Shown here: one piece after another, positions 35,330-48,457 of the stretch
Position numbering within the stretch: the stretch's first letter is position 1
How the letters are laid out: each line of letters starts with the position of its first letter
NCBI GenBank assembly: GCA_003254905.1
Contig: QANU01043359.1
Span: 78,911-142,910 of the forward strand
Source of the DNA: Nissolia schottii
Lineage: Eukaryota > Streptophyta > Magnoliopsida > Fabales > Fabaceae
Direction: 5' to 3'
DNA: 64,000 bases
Translations under genes and position numbers: made by a program
The notes under the pieces: generated by a model
Told to the model about the DNA's origin: nothing
Database searches by the model: none
What the model saw: the letters and a program-made list of their open reading frames with translations, nothing else

Positions 35330-35372
<43 letters not shown>

Positions 35373-35955
35373 TTTTGTGTGTGTGTGTGTGTGTATAACG
35401 TAACTTTTTATTTAATATATATTACTGTATTTGTATGTTACATTATTATATTGTCATATTTATATCCAATACTCATTCGTACTCGTGCAACGTAGCTTAT
35501 AGCAGTATTCATACCATTTATTCCTGTTTTTTCTGTACCAGTTCCTATCAGAATACTTATACCCTTCCATCTTCAGTTATGGTGGCTGGTTTATTCCTTA
35601 TGATTTTACTAACAGTTATGTTTTCCATATGCGATTGTTGTATTAAGGGTTCTTACTTCTTAGTTGCTGCTTTGTATCATAAGCTAATTGTCCTCGTCCT
35701 TTTCAGCCCAAGATGGATGAACTTGCGAGGAAGGCATTTTGCTCTTGGGTCCGTGCATACACGGCCCATCGTGGTGAGCTCAAAAGAATATTTATGATCA
35801 AGAAACTTCACTTAGGGCATGTAGCGAAAAGCTTTGCATTGAAGCAACAACCCTCCTTAGTTGGACAGTCCTTCCAAAAGCAAATTAAGAAGAGAAAGAG
35901 ATTTGAGAAGAAAAGTGGGCTCTCGAAGAGGAGAAAAGTTTCCCGCGTGACTTGA
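29072..35955 (+). CDS. RH17: DEAD-box ATP-dependent RNA helicase, RH17-like, ten exons
   Basis: Predicted 616 residues. Exons: 29072-29258, 29406-29478, 29594-29703, 30182-30325, 30551-30659, 30820-31172, 31259-31332, 31710-32014, 32885-33131, 35707-35955; every junction has GT-AG and matching phase. Motifs: Q motif (about 67-78), Walker A ATGTGKT (92-98), PTREL (129-133), TPGR (179-182), DEAD (204-207), SAT (253-255), [10 protein letters not shown] (about 425-434), HRVGRTAR (451-458). Nothing essential is missing. The C-terminus is basic ([16 protein letters not shown]) and suggests nuclear or nucleolar location, in keeping with relatives of yeast Dbp7 in large-subunit ribosome assembly. ATG 29072 starts [13 protein letters not shown]; the in-frame ATG at 29003 lies in hydrophobic 5' UTR-like sequence. 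Intron 9 is 2.6 kb and holds a MITE and a microsatellite. Confidence 0.92.
33712..34095. repeat. GGAATGGAAT-type foldback MITE in helicase intron 9
   Basis: The left arm has TTTGGATAGTTAGTGTTGAA and dense TGGAATGGAATG. The right arm has the mirror (CCATTCCATCATATTTTAAA, TATTCCATCAATCCAAA). ATGGAATG words recur throughout. Non-coding; likely a PIF/Harbinger- or hAT-type MITE. No clear duplication was resolved. Confidence 0.65.
35336..35394. repeat. (TA)n and (GT)n microsatellite
   Basis: About fifteen AT units, then TTTATTTTT, then nine GT units, in helicase intron 9. Confidence 0.9.
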
Positions 35956-36248
35956 TGCAGGCAAAATAAAATGGTTATTAGTTTGATGGAGCTTGGGATT
36001 TTTTTTTTACTTTTGCCATACAGAAGGAATTGAATACTTTGAAGAAACACAGATCTTTGCATCGTTCCAAATTTATGGGAGTTTTTGAATGGAGATAGTC
36101 TTGCCTAGCTGAAATATAAGTATTTTCTTTTTGGGTGGGGGTACGGCTGCTTCACATTTTTGTTTGCAGTAACCGAAAGTTGGTCTGCACTTAGCATGCC
36201 AATTATGTGTCGTAACAAACCCTGTTTGGGTTTGAAATAACATAACAC

Positions 36249-37434
36249 TTGGGAACGCTCAGGTCGGTCAGCGCCCCTCCACGGTCTCTCAGTGGCTTGA
36301 CGCAAAAATATGTTGTACAAACTTGCTTCTTTGTTTGTTTCTTTCATTTTCTCAAACTTTTTTCAGGCATTCCTCTTAGGGTTACTCATGACATATTCCA
36401 ACAATACACAAGGAAACACCATGAACTTTCAAAAATCATAAAAGCAACATATGTACATCCATCAAACAATATATATAACAAACATCACACACAAAAACCA
36501 CTAGAGGTGATTTTGTCTAATTTTACCCACTTGTGAAGAAGGTTTGGGGTTGGTGAAGAAACTTGGAGCGGAGTCCCAAGAAGCCTTGATGTTCCAAAGC
36601 TTGTTGTCACCCCCAGTTTTTCATGATGACAAACTTGAGAATGGAGGGTGGTGGTTGGTTGGTTCTTGTAAGGGAAATGAGATGAGTTTTTCTTGTTTAC
36701 AAATGGGAGAAAATGAAGAGGCAAAGATGGTGGTGTGTTGGCTTGGTGGTGTTCGGTTATCTCTTGGAGAAAAAGGAAACAAGGATGAAAATGGAAAAGA
36801 GGATGGAAGCACAATGGATATGGTTTTTGGTCTTGAAACTAAGCAAGGAAAGAAAGCAATTTTTGGAGAAGAAGGTGGATGGAAGGAGGGCAAATAAAAG
36901 AAATTGGAATAGTAGAACAGTGTTGCATAGTAGAAAGCATGGGAGAAGGTATGATGTGTGTAAGGAAGGTAAGGTGGGTGTAAGAGAGCTGTTGATGGGG
37001 CTGCCATGTGAGTGTGTGTGTGACGAGTTGGTGAGCGGATTTTCAGCTCAAAATTGTACGTGTTTGATCGTTAACTATCCGTGTACGTGTACAGTCATAC
37101 GTGCGCGGAAATTTAACGAATATTGTAAAAATTATCTAACCATAAAAACACTATATTCTAACTTTTCTAATAAGGAATTTAAATTAATTCAAGGTATTCG
37201 TAATTTTACTTTCGCAAAAGTGTGTTTTTCGAGTACCTTAAATATGTAATTAAATTTCGGCGACGACTAAAAATTGATCCGGATCTCGCGAAATCTCACG
37301 AGACTGCAAAACCATTACCTTCACTGACATTTTTAAAAAATAAAATTAGTGATTTAATTTTTCAATCTAAATAAATCACTCGTATATTTATTTATTACGC
37401 GAAATATTTGCTAAGGAAAAAGTGGGATGTTACA
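36249..37434 (-). mobile_element. LTR family copy D, U5-truncated
   Basis: The right end AAAGTGGGATGTTACA (37419-37434) is the family terminus. It contains TTTTACCCACTTGTGAAGAAGG (36518-36541) and GGAGCGGAGTCCCAAGAAGCCTTG, as in copies C and E. It is truncated at about 36249, roughly 300 bp past the helicase stop codon. The open frames at 36544-37249 lie in this LTR and show no family similarity. Confidence 0.65.
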
Positions 37435-38828
37435 ATTAGGATTGTATAATAAGACATTAATAAAGACTTCGGTTAAGGCATGAACCCTAACAAGGGGCAG
37501 GTTTTGGCTAAGGCTATTCTTGGTACTTAAGATGTCCATTGTGGTGCATCTCTCTTACTTGGAAATCCTGTCCTAAGTGTGGGACTTTAGTTCTTGAGTC
37601 CCGACTAATAAACAAGATTAGCTAAGTAGGACACACTTGTCATAATCAGCCTTAGGCCTTAACAACATGGGTAATCAAAGACAGCTCCCTAAAAGATTCC
37701 ACGAATAGTAGATTCTAGGGTAGATAACTTAGAACAGTATGAGGTCCTATGACCTCGCACCTACACCCAGCAGTAGGTAGATATGAGCGCAACGCTCTTC
37801 GGATGTGGCACGCGTGCCATACCAAACCCCTGAACGCAAGGCTCCTCAGACTTAGGGTATGCATAACCTCATATATATCCAGGTTGTGTTCGTACTAGAA
37901 CCACCCAAATTTATCATAGTGAAGTAAGGTCGAGCTGAGGCTTCATTGAATTGTGCTCATCCGCCAGAGGACGTGGGCATACGTACACAAACCAGTTTTG
38001 CTTTTCAGTAGTTGATTCAGTTTACTCAGTTTCTCAGAACATTCAATTTATTTAGTATATGTAATTTATTCAGCTTCTTTTAGATAACAGTTATATATAT
38101 GCTTTAATTGTTATATATTCCTTTAGAGTGTGTGTGTGTGTGTGTGTGTATCCATATGCCATGATATAATATGCAGTATATGTTATTTGTGTGATATCGA
38201 GGTACCCACCATTGAGATGACAAACTCACTCCTTTGTTCCCCTCGTCCGGTGAGCGGGGATTCAAGCGTCAGTGGTAAGCTCCACTTTACAGTTGGGTTT
38301 ACTCTGAGTTATGTAGTTATGCTCCAAATGTCTAGGGACCTGTTATGTTGGCATTTCAGCATTTCATTTCAGTTATGATAAAATGATATAAACTCAGTAT
38401 TGATTTTCAGTTCAGTTATATGAAAACAATTGTGTTTTAAAGTTTCCTTTATATAAATAAAAGCTATTTATTTATCTTTACAAGCATTTCATGCATGTTT
38501 AGTTGCCATGTCGAAGCTTCTGTAGGGCAGTAGCCCTACATGCGGTCACGTCCTAAGTAGGGGAATGACAGAATATGTTCAAGGATATGGGTATATAGAG
38601 AAGACAAATACTAATGACCATTAACCCAGAGATCCTTAACCTTAAGAGTAGTATTAGAAATGTGAATGAAAGGGATAAGGCTGCAAATCGGGCCAATATG
38701 GATCCAATCCGAATACTAGACAGAAGACTCACTACATCCCAAGCCAAACTCAAAATCATCCTGAATCACTGACATAACCTTATTGGGGGTGGTGGGGGAG
38801 GAGGGAGGGTGGTGCGGGTTTGCTTTTT
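37435..38828. repeat. Probable LTR-type repeat fragment, sense plus
   Basis: Not coding. Blocks such as CGAGGTACCCACCATTGAGATG, GTGAGCGGGGATTCAAGCGTC and GCATGTTTAGTTGCCATGTCG look like the U5 or leader part of another LTR element. It carries a (GT)n run at 38128-38149. It directly abuts copy D and the N gap. Family not identified. Confidence 0.35.
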
Positions 38829-38910
38829 NNNNNNNNNNNNNNNNNNNNNNNNNNNNNNNNNNNNNNNNNNNNNNNNNNNNNNNNNNNNNNNNNNNNNNNN
38901 NNNNNNNNNN
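38829..38910. other. Assembly gap (82 N) followed by (AT)n
   Basis: Unknown bases, then about 18 AT units (38911-38946). The microsatellite probably caused the gap. Confidence 0.95.
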
Positions 38911-38946
<36 letters not shown>

Positions 38947-38948
<2 letters not shown>

Positions 38949-40249
38949 CATAAAAAGTGTAAAAATTAAATGTTGGAGTAACGTTTTTGTTTGTCCTATG
39001 GTTTCCTCTCTGCCATTGCCCTGCTTCATGTTTCTTGGTCAGCCGTGCAAGCAAACGAGATTGATGCACCCTATCATTCGCTCCTTCAACCCTACGAAAT
39101 CAAGAAAGAAGGACTGCAATAACAATAACAATAACAATAACCACTAGAAGCATACATAGGACTATGAATCTAAGCAACCACATTATTGAATTGAAGCTGT
39201 TTGTCAGATTAAAGCTTATGCCTATGACCATGAGATCCTTGCAGCTCTAGATTTCTGACATTGTAGTGAATCTTTAGATCGGCCTAATTAATTGTTTGTC
39301 TATAGCACATGGTTTTGTGGTTTTGTAGGGGCAACAATTGAACATGTTCATGTGACAATTATACAACATCGATCTGTAACGTATATTCTTGAAATGATCC
39401 CGTTGTCTTTTCTAGCTTGGAAACAAAATTCAAGTTGGCTTCCTATTTGATAAAAATATTTCTTTTAATTTTTGAAATAAAAAAACGAAGGTGTAGGACG
39501 AAATAGGCAGTGGAAATTTGTGTAAAACTAATAATGATTTCATTTGAATGCGTAAATAAGTGAAGAAAAATAACTTATTAAATTATAAGAATCTACTTTT
39601 CATTATTTAAATTAATTTTGATTATTTCATTAAATAATTTCATGGTGCCAACGTTATTTGTCCTTTAAGGTTTCTGGGCAGAGCATTGTTCATTGCATAA
39701 CATACTGTACATGTTATAAGAGTGTTTTTAAATACAATTTAAAGTATTTTTTTATATGTTTTATTAAAAAAATTGCTCTACCAAAAAACATTTTTATCAT
39801 AAGACAATTCAAACGAGCGATGTGTGTATCCCCCTATCCTTGTAGCAAAACTCTGTTAACCAAAATGAAAAATCCTTATAGCAAAACTCTTGCGTTTCTT
39901 TTGGTTGGAAAACTTAATTCTACGAACACTCGCAATTTCTTTTTTGTTCTAAAAAACATTATCCAGAGTTGAAGCTTAATAAATACAGACTAAAAGCACT
40001 AGGCCCATTATGACGGCCCACTTTGTGTCCTCTTTGTCCAAGGATATCCTTGTAGAGAATTATAAAAAAAAATAGAAAATTTAATTTCTATCCATTGATG
40101 AACCAGTGTAAAGTTTTTTTTTTTTTTACATTGTCAACAAACTAAAAATTGTCACATAAGTATAAATGGTTAAATTTCTTTATCTTTCAAAAATAAGGTA
40201 ATTAACCAAACTATTTGTTATAGTAAAAAATTACATTAGGGATAATAAG
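38947..40249. other. AT-rich DNA without recognised genes
   Basis: Nothing recognisable apart from an (AACAAT)n run at 39116-39140. Open frames are short and AT-driven. Confidence 0.4.
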
Positions 40250-41830
40250 GTAAATCCACGACGAAGCGATTGTGACTAGGCAAGAAGAGATAACATAAGA
40301 AAAACAGTGATCGAATATATTGGTCGATCATTGATCAAGTATCTGATTGACCTAATTATTTCTTTTTTGGTCGACCTAAGACAAGGGATGAAGTTACCGA
40401 CTAAAAACCTTGAATAGGTTGAAGTATCTTTATATTCATAGGGAGGCTATAAGGAAAAAAGATCGGATGAGGGACGAGATCACTTAACTGCTCTTTATCG
40501 ATAAGTAAAATCGACCTGAATTGGGTCTTCAAGATTCTGACTCTTTTGTCTGATAATGAGTTCGAATGAAAGTATGTTAAAGGGCTCTAAGATCATGAAA
40601 CATCAAAAGGGACGAAGGCCTCTCATAACTGTCGCACAATTACAGAAGAACGTGTTTGACATTAGAGCGTGTTCAAACTTCAGAAACCATATAACCACCC
40701 ACGTAGCAGAATACAAGGAAGGTGGTGTAGTGGAGTTTTGAAAGGACAAACCCAATCGTCAGAGAAGACACGTGGCAACCATGCAAGTGACGACTCAAGG
40801 CTATAAATAGGGATGCTCAAGACCGAATTAGAGAGGAATTTTTCACTTAGGAAACTCTAGTCTCCATACATCATAGTGATCAGAGAGCAACGAGGGACTT
40901 AAGTAAATTTCTCATTTTCCCTTTTGTTCATTTTTATTTTCTTTCTTTGTTTGCAATTGTTTTTTTTTTTTCCTTCTTTGTAGTTCTTTTTCTTTGATGT
41001 TTGATTGTCTTTCTCTTGTATTGTCGCCACTTTGGTTGACTACATTGTTGTTTATCAATAATAGAAACATTTTTCTTGAATCACATCTTTGCTAAAAGGA
41101 TGCACACACTATTCTCATATCTATTTGATTTACATGGTAAAGGGTTCTCCGAATTAGAATCTATATAAAACAGAATGGCACGCCCAGTGGAACCTTTTCT
41201 GTGAAGGTTAAACTCAAGAGTTGTTTCTATTTTATGCGTTTGTGGAGTGGTGCTATAATATCACACACATCCTCTTCCACGGATATTAACATGAGCGAGG
41301 GGGAAACTAATTATCCTCTTTCATTGCCCATATCAACAGAACCTGTGTTGACTCAAGTTTGGCCTAGAGAGGACAGATATATCATGTCACCTCCAAATAT
41401 TAGTAATGTGACTAGTAGTACGACTCTCCCGTATGGATTACCTTCAAGATACAACTCTCGTAGATACAAACCACCATTAGTGGCTTAAGGGTCAGGGGTG
41501 CAACCATATCCATACCAATACTAAAACCCATTATACACGGCCGCAATAGCAACCTGTTTGCCAAGCGTAGCATACAATGGATGTCTTGCTCCTAAAATGG
41601 TTGCTGCCACAAACATGGCATCAAGACCTAGAAGGGGTCCTATATATCTTGAGATGCCAAGGATAATGCCCAACAATTGGCCGTTAAATACAGTTGAGTC
41701 ATTAGCGACTCAGAGGTAGCAGGCCTTAGAGAATTACCATGAGTTGGCCAACATGGTCACTCATCAAATGGCCACAATCATAAACCCAATTGTACATTTA
41801 TCTCTTTAAGAAAATTTCAAGATAACTAAT
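40250..41830 (+). mobile_element. Ty3/Gypsy (Tat-like) 5' LTR and leader/gag remnant
   Basis: TATA box CTATAAATAGGG at about 40801. The LTR seems to end ATATAAAACA at 41164-41173; GAA and then TGGCACGCCCAGTGGAACC follow, which resembles the PBS region of Tat-type Gypsy elements. Downstream, a frame at 41201-41488 (MSEGETNYPLSLPISTEPVL) and interrupted continuation (PSVAYNGCLAPK, ENYHELANMVTHQMA) look like a decayed gag leader. No pol domain follows, and the LTR start is not defined. Confidence 0.45.
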
Positions 41831-42659
41831 GATTCAGGATGTTTCTCATAATTGCTAATGAGTAAGGATGTTTTCCACGGGAGGATGCAAGGTTTCAAGT
41901 AAACATCATTATGACGTGGACACATAGATGATAATTAACAGGATTAGGTGCCTTTCATTAAAACATTATAATGACATTACCAAAGTTGAACAATAATCTT
42001 TCGAAATGAATGAATGGTACAAAGTTCGTTAAATGACCTTCTAGTAGACCTAAAGCTACGCCTACAAGAGCTGTGTTATCGTTGTCAATGGGAATGGTAA
42101 TATACACAGAAAGTTGTATCAATGAACAAGCATGTTTCATTATCACTTGCTTATTGGCCACTTGTTTCTTCAATTACTGAAAGCCTTTATGCAACATTTG
42201 AACGTGAAACGATTAATGGGTACGTATGGGAACGAAGGAGATCACATGATAAATTGGTATTATTGAAGTTTGATGCCACACTTCACCTAAAGACACACCA
42301 TGGAACTTGGAAAACCAAACGAGTCATTGTCATGATACATATGCTGGGAATATGGTCTCAATTCTCAAATAGATATAGTAAAATGTGTGTTTTTATTTTA
42401 TTATTTTAATTTCAATCATTGAAGAATCAAATGCTTCAATTTTATCAATTTATTGAAGTTGAGAGGGAAAACAATGTTATTAGTCTACCTCTTTCATAGT
42501 TGAGCAGAAAGGGTTCATCATCTCTTAACCAAATATCAGGGTTTTGATATCTGACTTTGAGTATGAAGCAGCTTTAAACTTTTGGGTCAACTGTTCCACC
42601 TTTAGAGTTTATGTCAATGAAGAGATTAGTCATAGGACCTGCACCGGTAGACACCTTTG

Positions 42660-42900
42660 TCGTGTACCAAAATAAGGGTTACTTTATCATTTTGAATATA
42701 TGTTACCAAAATTATGTGTACACCAATTTCGCTGCCAACACTTCTACACCACATTAAATGCACATTTTTCTCGTTTCTCCTCTCACTCTCTCTGCATTTT
42801 TTTTTTCATCGTTTTTACTTATTTATCACTAACGCTTTTTTTCTTCAATTTTTTTTCCAATTTTTCTTGTTCGGCTGTCTGGATATAAACATTTATGATG
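42660..42900. repeat. Repeat fragment with TTATCACTAACGC block
   Basis: TTCTCCTCTCACTCTCTCTGC and TTATTTATCACTAACGCTTTTT match the reverse complement of blocks in 53.88-53.95 kb (GATAAATGAAG, CGATAAATGAAG). It belongs to the same AT-rich family. Confidence 0.4.
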
Positions 42901-43299
42901 ATTCTCTAGTTTGATTATTTTATTTGCTTGTTTGCTAAGAAATTTTAATAGATTTATATAATATTTTATTTATTTCTAGGCATAAAATAAGATATTTCAC
43001 TTCAACTTAGATTTTGTAAATTTTATGTTCTTTTTATAGTTTTGATTTTATTTGTAGAAAAATAAATTCCCAAGAAAATTAATGAAAATTTGAAGAATAT
43101 TTGATAAGATTAAGATCATAAAATAAGATTTGATCCAAGATTTGTTGAGGATATTTTAATGATAAATTTGTCACAGACTTTGCACCATGATGGAGATCAA
43201 ATCTCAATTTGGTTTCAACTACAAAGTTGTAGAGTATTCTCTTGGCTTTAATTGAAGACTTGAACTAACTCAATCCAATATCCATAGCCAAAGTTATCA

Positions 43300-44270
43300 T
43301 CATTTTACTATTGTCTCGTCAGAGCACAGCTCTGGAGCAGTGCTAATAGCGTTGGAGTGCAAAGAGAAACGTGAAAATGGGATTTTTCACATATTAAAGG
43401 CCGCTCGAGCAATGAGATGCCAACATAAATTGGATTTTTAAGGCTCTTTACTCACTTTGGGCTTATTCTCTATAACTAGTACTCTAAGCAATGTCGAAAG
43501 AAGTGTGAAGAATCAAATTTAAAGAAGTGACATAACCCTAGAAATGCTAACCAGGGTCAGAGAGCCGCTGCCAGGGTGCTACGGAAGAGCTCCGCACCCC
43601 CAACTCGTCTTGTAGCTTTCGTTATTCATCCATGGTTGTTCCTATGTCTCTCTTCTCTTATCTTTTGTATTCTTTTCTTCTTATGCACTAACTTCCTAAC
43701 TAGGGCGATGATGTATATGTCGTTATTCAGTTATCATTATTTTCTATTAACGTTTCTATATGCTCGTGCTTATTTATAATTAAGAGATTCGTGATCTTTT
43801 GATTATTATGATGTCCTGCTTGAGACTAGAGAAAGAGACAGATTGCGATAGATCCTCATAAGTATAGAAATGATAGGTTGAGTGAGACACTGAGAGGGTT
43901 TGTCGAAAACTATGAGATCTTGTGAGGGTCAATTTGAATGAGTTTAGATCTCACTAAGTGATTAGGAGAGCCAATCTAGGATAAGAGGGTTGTATGATCT
44001 CAAGAGAGGCTAATTGCTAGTGACATTGACCATAAATTAATTCAATAATTAACTCTTTAACAATTATATTAGGATAGTTATGTGGATTTTTCTATGAATC
44101 CACCTGAGTATAGAGTAGGTGAGTCTTAGCCTTAGTGTTCTTTCCTCCCTTGAACTGTTTATTTTATTTAATTTTTATTTAATTTTAATTGTTATTTTAT
44201 CTTAAATATATAAAAACCTTTTTCATCTACAAACTATTCAATTTGGTAATTTATTAATTAGAATCAAGTG
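43300..44270 (+). repeat. Possible Gypsy LTR/leader remnant
   Basis: Non-coding. The order of blocks (GAGCAGTGCTAATAGCGTTGG, ATTCATCCATGGTTG, CACTAACTTCCTAACTAGGG, CCACCTGAGTATAGAGTAGG) recalls the U5 region of Athila-type LTRs. No termini were found, so this is tentative. Confidence 0.3.
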
Positions 44271-44279
44271 TGTAATATT

Positions 44280-44919
44280 ATTCATGTAGGTTCGAAACCC
44301 GAGTTTAAATACTCATTATTACTTGTCGCGACTATTGCACTTGCTAGCTCTAAGCGCATCAATTTTTTCATTTTTTGCCTTCATTTTTTCCTTCTTCACA
44401 AGACGTTATGGATCTCAGATTTTTCATTTTCATTTCTATTATTTTTTTTGGTTATTCAAAAGTTTGTATATGTGTGAAGAAAAGTTTGTGCATTATTGTT
44501 CAAAAGTTTTGCACATAAGCAACAAAATTTTCTTCTTTATATTCATTTTCGTTTTTGTTTCCGTCATATTTTTATTTCTAATTGTTGAAAAAGTTTATGA
44601 AAGTGAGTACCAAAATTTGCGTATTCTTCGTTTTCGTTTCATTTTCATCTTATTATTTGTTTATACTTGTTGAAAAGTTTGTGCATGCCAGTTAAAAAAT
44701 TTGTGCATTTGCTTTAAAGTGTTTGTGAATGCTAGCAAGTGAATCCACGCTCTTAGAGTATGAGTGGGAGCAGAAGAGAGTGTACGGCAGTTACTTTTCG
44801 CTATTTAATGTGTCGTAAATCCAATTCGATTTTATTCAGTATTTAAAAAAGTTTATGGATGTGTGTAAAAAAAGTTTCTACATGTGTACAAAAGTTTGTG
44901 CACTCTGTATCGCTATGTA

Positions 44920-44974
<55 letters not shown>

Positions 44975-44990
44975 CAATACAATGAGTGTC
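44280..44990. repeat. AT-rich repeat with AAAAGTTTGTGCA words
   Basis: Repeats of AAAAGTTTGTGCAT, TTTGTGCATT and GTTTGTGAATG mix with TTCGTTTTCGTTTC and GCTCTTAGAGTATGAG. It is the reverse-orientation relative of 53.27-54.11 kb. It ends with a (TA)n run (44925-44964) and a short (CA)n run. Confidence 0.6.
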
Positions 44991-46079
44991 CGGTGACAAC
45001 AAAATGGTTAAATTTCTTGGTTAAAGAAGTAAGATATTCACTAATATGATTGAAATTTGGAAATTCCCCATTTTTATTATATGTTCAAGTTCATTTTGAA
45101 ATTTCTTTAACTAAATGCAAGTCGATCTTACTGTCTTATTATGACTGAACATTGAAATTGTTATACATTAGGACATAAGTTCTACAATGAAAAATGTTTT
45201 AAATATGAGAAATGTTTGAAAATTCTGCAATTTAGCCTAATTTATTCTCTTATTTTGTTTTTTATATATAATTATTAAAATTTAAATTTATTTCATTAAA
45301 TTCAATTTTAAATTTTTATAAATGTACGTATGAAATAAATAAAAATAAATTAGTTTAAAAAGTAAATCTTCTAGATACCTTATTTAAATATATGTTACTG
45401 GTAGCAGTAAGTTCTACGTTTTCAGCCCAATAGTACAGATGCGGTGGAGACTAACACTGTTGGATATGGAGATGTATAGCACCTTTATAAATTACACATA
45501 ATTATTATATCTGTAGGTAAAAGAGGGGAAATTTTCTGCCAAAAGGGAGTACATGATTGTTACTTTTTCTAGGGATTTAAATTCCCAGTAACTTGTGACA
45601 GTACCTAAAATCATACTATGTTAATTTTGGCAGCTACTGTGAGTTTTCAATGCTGATGATAGCAATTGATGTTTCCAGTGGCATTTTTTTTTTCGTTAGC
45701 CAGGTGCTCTTTTTAGAACTAATTGTTTAAATAGGATATGATGCATTAGCATTAAAGCGGTTAAAATGAGCCTAACCCGTTTATCCGGTTAAATGGATAG
45801 ACTTTACATGTAAAGAATAGGCCCGTGAAAATTTAAAAAAAAAAATCGGCCCGACCCGCTAGGCCTGCGGGCTAGCTCGTGAGCCCGTAATTTTTTTTTA
45901 TTTATAAGAAAAAATCAATTTTTTAAAAATTTCATTTTGAACTCTAATTTTATTTTGGAGTTTAAGAGTTTACTTATAATTGAACATGTTTAACTATTTG
46001 TTATGTTTAACTACTTAATTATATTTATATTGCTATATAACTGAATTGCTATGACATAGATATTGATAAATTTTGCATT
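44991..46079. other. AT-rich DNA with an RGCCCG-rich block
   Basis: Mostly featureless. A short GC-rich block at 45846-45890 (CGGCCCGACCCGCTAGGC, CTAGCTCGTGAGCCCG) resembles common plant hAT-type MITE interiors. No gene seen. Confidence 0.3.
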
Positions 46080-46770
46080 CTATTCCTTCAATGAGTGCTT
46101 ATGCCTTACAAATTGATATATACTTTTAAATCTTTTCAATGAGTGCTTACGCCTTACCAGTGCATCGAGGAGGACCACGAAACTGGTTACCACTTTATCA
46201 GCAATGGGCGACGAAGGTGAAGGCGTAGGAACCACAGGGTTAGCATCATGAAGGGGGGCAACCCCTGAATCCAGTGTAAGTGCATGTGTTTTAGAGTGTG
46301 AGTAAGGGTAGGAGAAATAATGCAACAATTACTTTCTGACATTTAATGTGCCACAGACATGGTTCAGAAAACTGGGAACCAAACCCCTATCCGGTTCAAT
46401 TTGCTTTGAAAAACTGGCTATCCTGAGAACTGGTCAAAACTGATGAACCAGATCACTCAAAATTGGACCGATTCCCCCCTTTTTTTTAAATTGTGATTTT
46501 TTTAAAATGAGTTTATTTTTATTTTTTATGTAATACCTAAATATGTTATTGAAAAATATATTTTCACAACACTAATAATGTACAAATACGTGATTTTTTA
46601 TTATATAGTATATAATTAATCATATATATAAATATATATACATGTGAGTAATAAAATATATATATTTTTATTCGACCCCAATTGAACCGGTTGAACATTT
46701 GAACCTTTGAACCCCTAACTCGACTGATTCAATGCTAGTCTGATTTTGTTGACCTTGGTTACATGTCTCA
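46080..46770. repeat. Two small repeat remnants
   Basis: 46080-46340 contains a duplicated AATGAGTGCTTA(T/C)GCCTTAC word (46090 and 46138) and a tail that resembles the 44.75-kb block (GAGTGTGAGTAAGGGTAGGAG). 46370-46760 has opposed CCGGTTCAATTT and AATTGAACCGGTT words, as in a foldback element. Non-coding. Confidence 0.4.
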
Positions 46771-47339
46771 TTTTATCTCGCTTTCATACGTGAATATATT
46801 TATTCATTAGTTCTGTAATATTTATTTATTTATGTAATGTAATGTTTATTCATACATCTATAATATTTGATGGACAACTGATAAATATTTTTTGGCTTTC
46901 ACGTAACATTTTATATAGTAATGCGGTTTTTGAGCCTAACAATTATTTCAATTGCATTATGTCGTTATTTCGATTTCTATTTAAGAAATTTATTGTTTTT
47001 TCTCTGCACCTTTCGCTTAGCAATCACAATCCGATCATTACCCACATCACAATCCTTATTTAAAACTACGACTATTGTTCGTATGAATTAGTGTGAATCG
47101 TTGACCCTATAAGAAGTTGCAGGGGTTTCAACTATATTAGCTGTTAAGTATTACAGAACTCTAAGCTCTGTTACAATCAATCTCTCTCTTCTAGGTATAG
47201 GATAATAGGGAGGAATTTTTTAATTTTTCTTTCATAAGTACTAATCTAATATGTCATGTACACAAGACACATTCAGATGAAAATTTGTGGGACTCATGAA
47301 TGTATATATTTTAAATAAAGTTAATAAGAACTATTTTGA

Positions 47340-47830
47340 TTGAGAGCGTGTTCATCTATAATGTGATAAATTTGTGTATAAGTAAAACATTGTAAGCAAT
47401 TAGAATCTAAGGTTACATTTCATTACAAAAATTTGATTTAAGGCTACACTTTGTTATTAACTACACTTAAAAAGTGCATCCTTAGATGAAAAATGCAACA
47501 TTTCTATTTATTAAAAGTTACAATTCATAATATTTATGGCTACCTTACAAAAATAATGCATTAGCTTTAAAACGGTAACTTTTGTTTAAAGACAACACTT
47601 GTTAAAAGTGTAACATATCTTGTAGTGTATTATGAAGTTAAAGGTACACTTTGTTGAGAGGTTGCCTACTTGAGAGTGGCGTTAGACTATGAAATGTAGT
47701 CTTTGGTCTATAAAAGTGTTTCCTTTTACCAAAGGGCACACTTTTAAGTGTAATTAATATAAAATGTAATATTAGACCAAATTTCTTGTACTAAAAAAAA
47801 TTAAGAGAACACACTTTTATTATGAGTAAA
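47340..47830. repeat. CACTA-like subterminal repeat region
   Basis: Short words AAGTGTA, TACACTTT and GGCTACACTTTG recur in both orientations. TAACATATCTTGTAGTG at 47622-47638 is the reverse of a CACTA-type end (CACTACAAGATATG). Subterminal repeats of this kind are typical of CACTA elements. No transposase. Confidence 0.4.
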
Positions 47831-48445
47831 CTTAAAGATGAAATATTAAACTTTTACTAGCAAAATAATAAAGAATCTCTCTAACATAGATATCACGTTC
47901 TCCAAACATGCCAAGTGTATTTTCCCTTTTTTACTCCAATAGGAGGGGTTTGTAGCATAAAGAAAGAGCTATTAACATGGCAAACTTAATAAGAAAATTA
48001 TTGGATGATCTAGAGTCTTAGATGAATTATTATGCTCTATTTAATAATAATAAAGTAATAATTTAATTTTAAATATCCATTACTAACTTAACTATTATTT
48101 ATATATATGAAATGTCATTTTATCGGATAAAGTAAAAAACTTACGTGATGCTCTCCGAGTATGAGATAATTTCTCAAATTCAACAGAAAACCAGTTAGCT
48201 AATGTTAGAAATGGTGATCTAATTAATGATGCCGTGTGCGGCGACAACTCAGTGAAAGGCGTATAATTATTCAAAGTATTCCATAGAGGTGGAGATGAAG
48301 GCATTTAAAAACTCACCAATGATCACAACCCCATGTGCAGTCAATAATATACCCATATATGTGACATTATTTTACGGCAAAAATGGTGGGGCTAAGGAAA
48401 GCAATGTAGCTGCACTATTCTTCTTCTCTAGCCTATTGTCGGTGT
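47831..48445. other. AT-rich DNA without recognised genes
   Basis: No gene, array or RNA is recognised. It contains part of an AT-rich repeat and the SINE insertion site. Confidence 0.3.
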
Positions 48446-48457
48446 TATATTCAATTT

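Noticed and set aside
36544..37249. 117- and 178-residue plus-strand frames
   Set aside because: They lie antisense in LTR copy D and match nothing I know.
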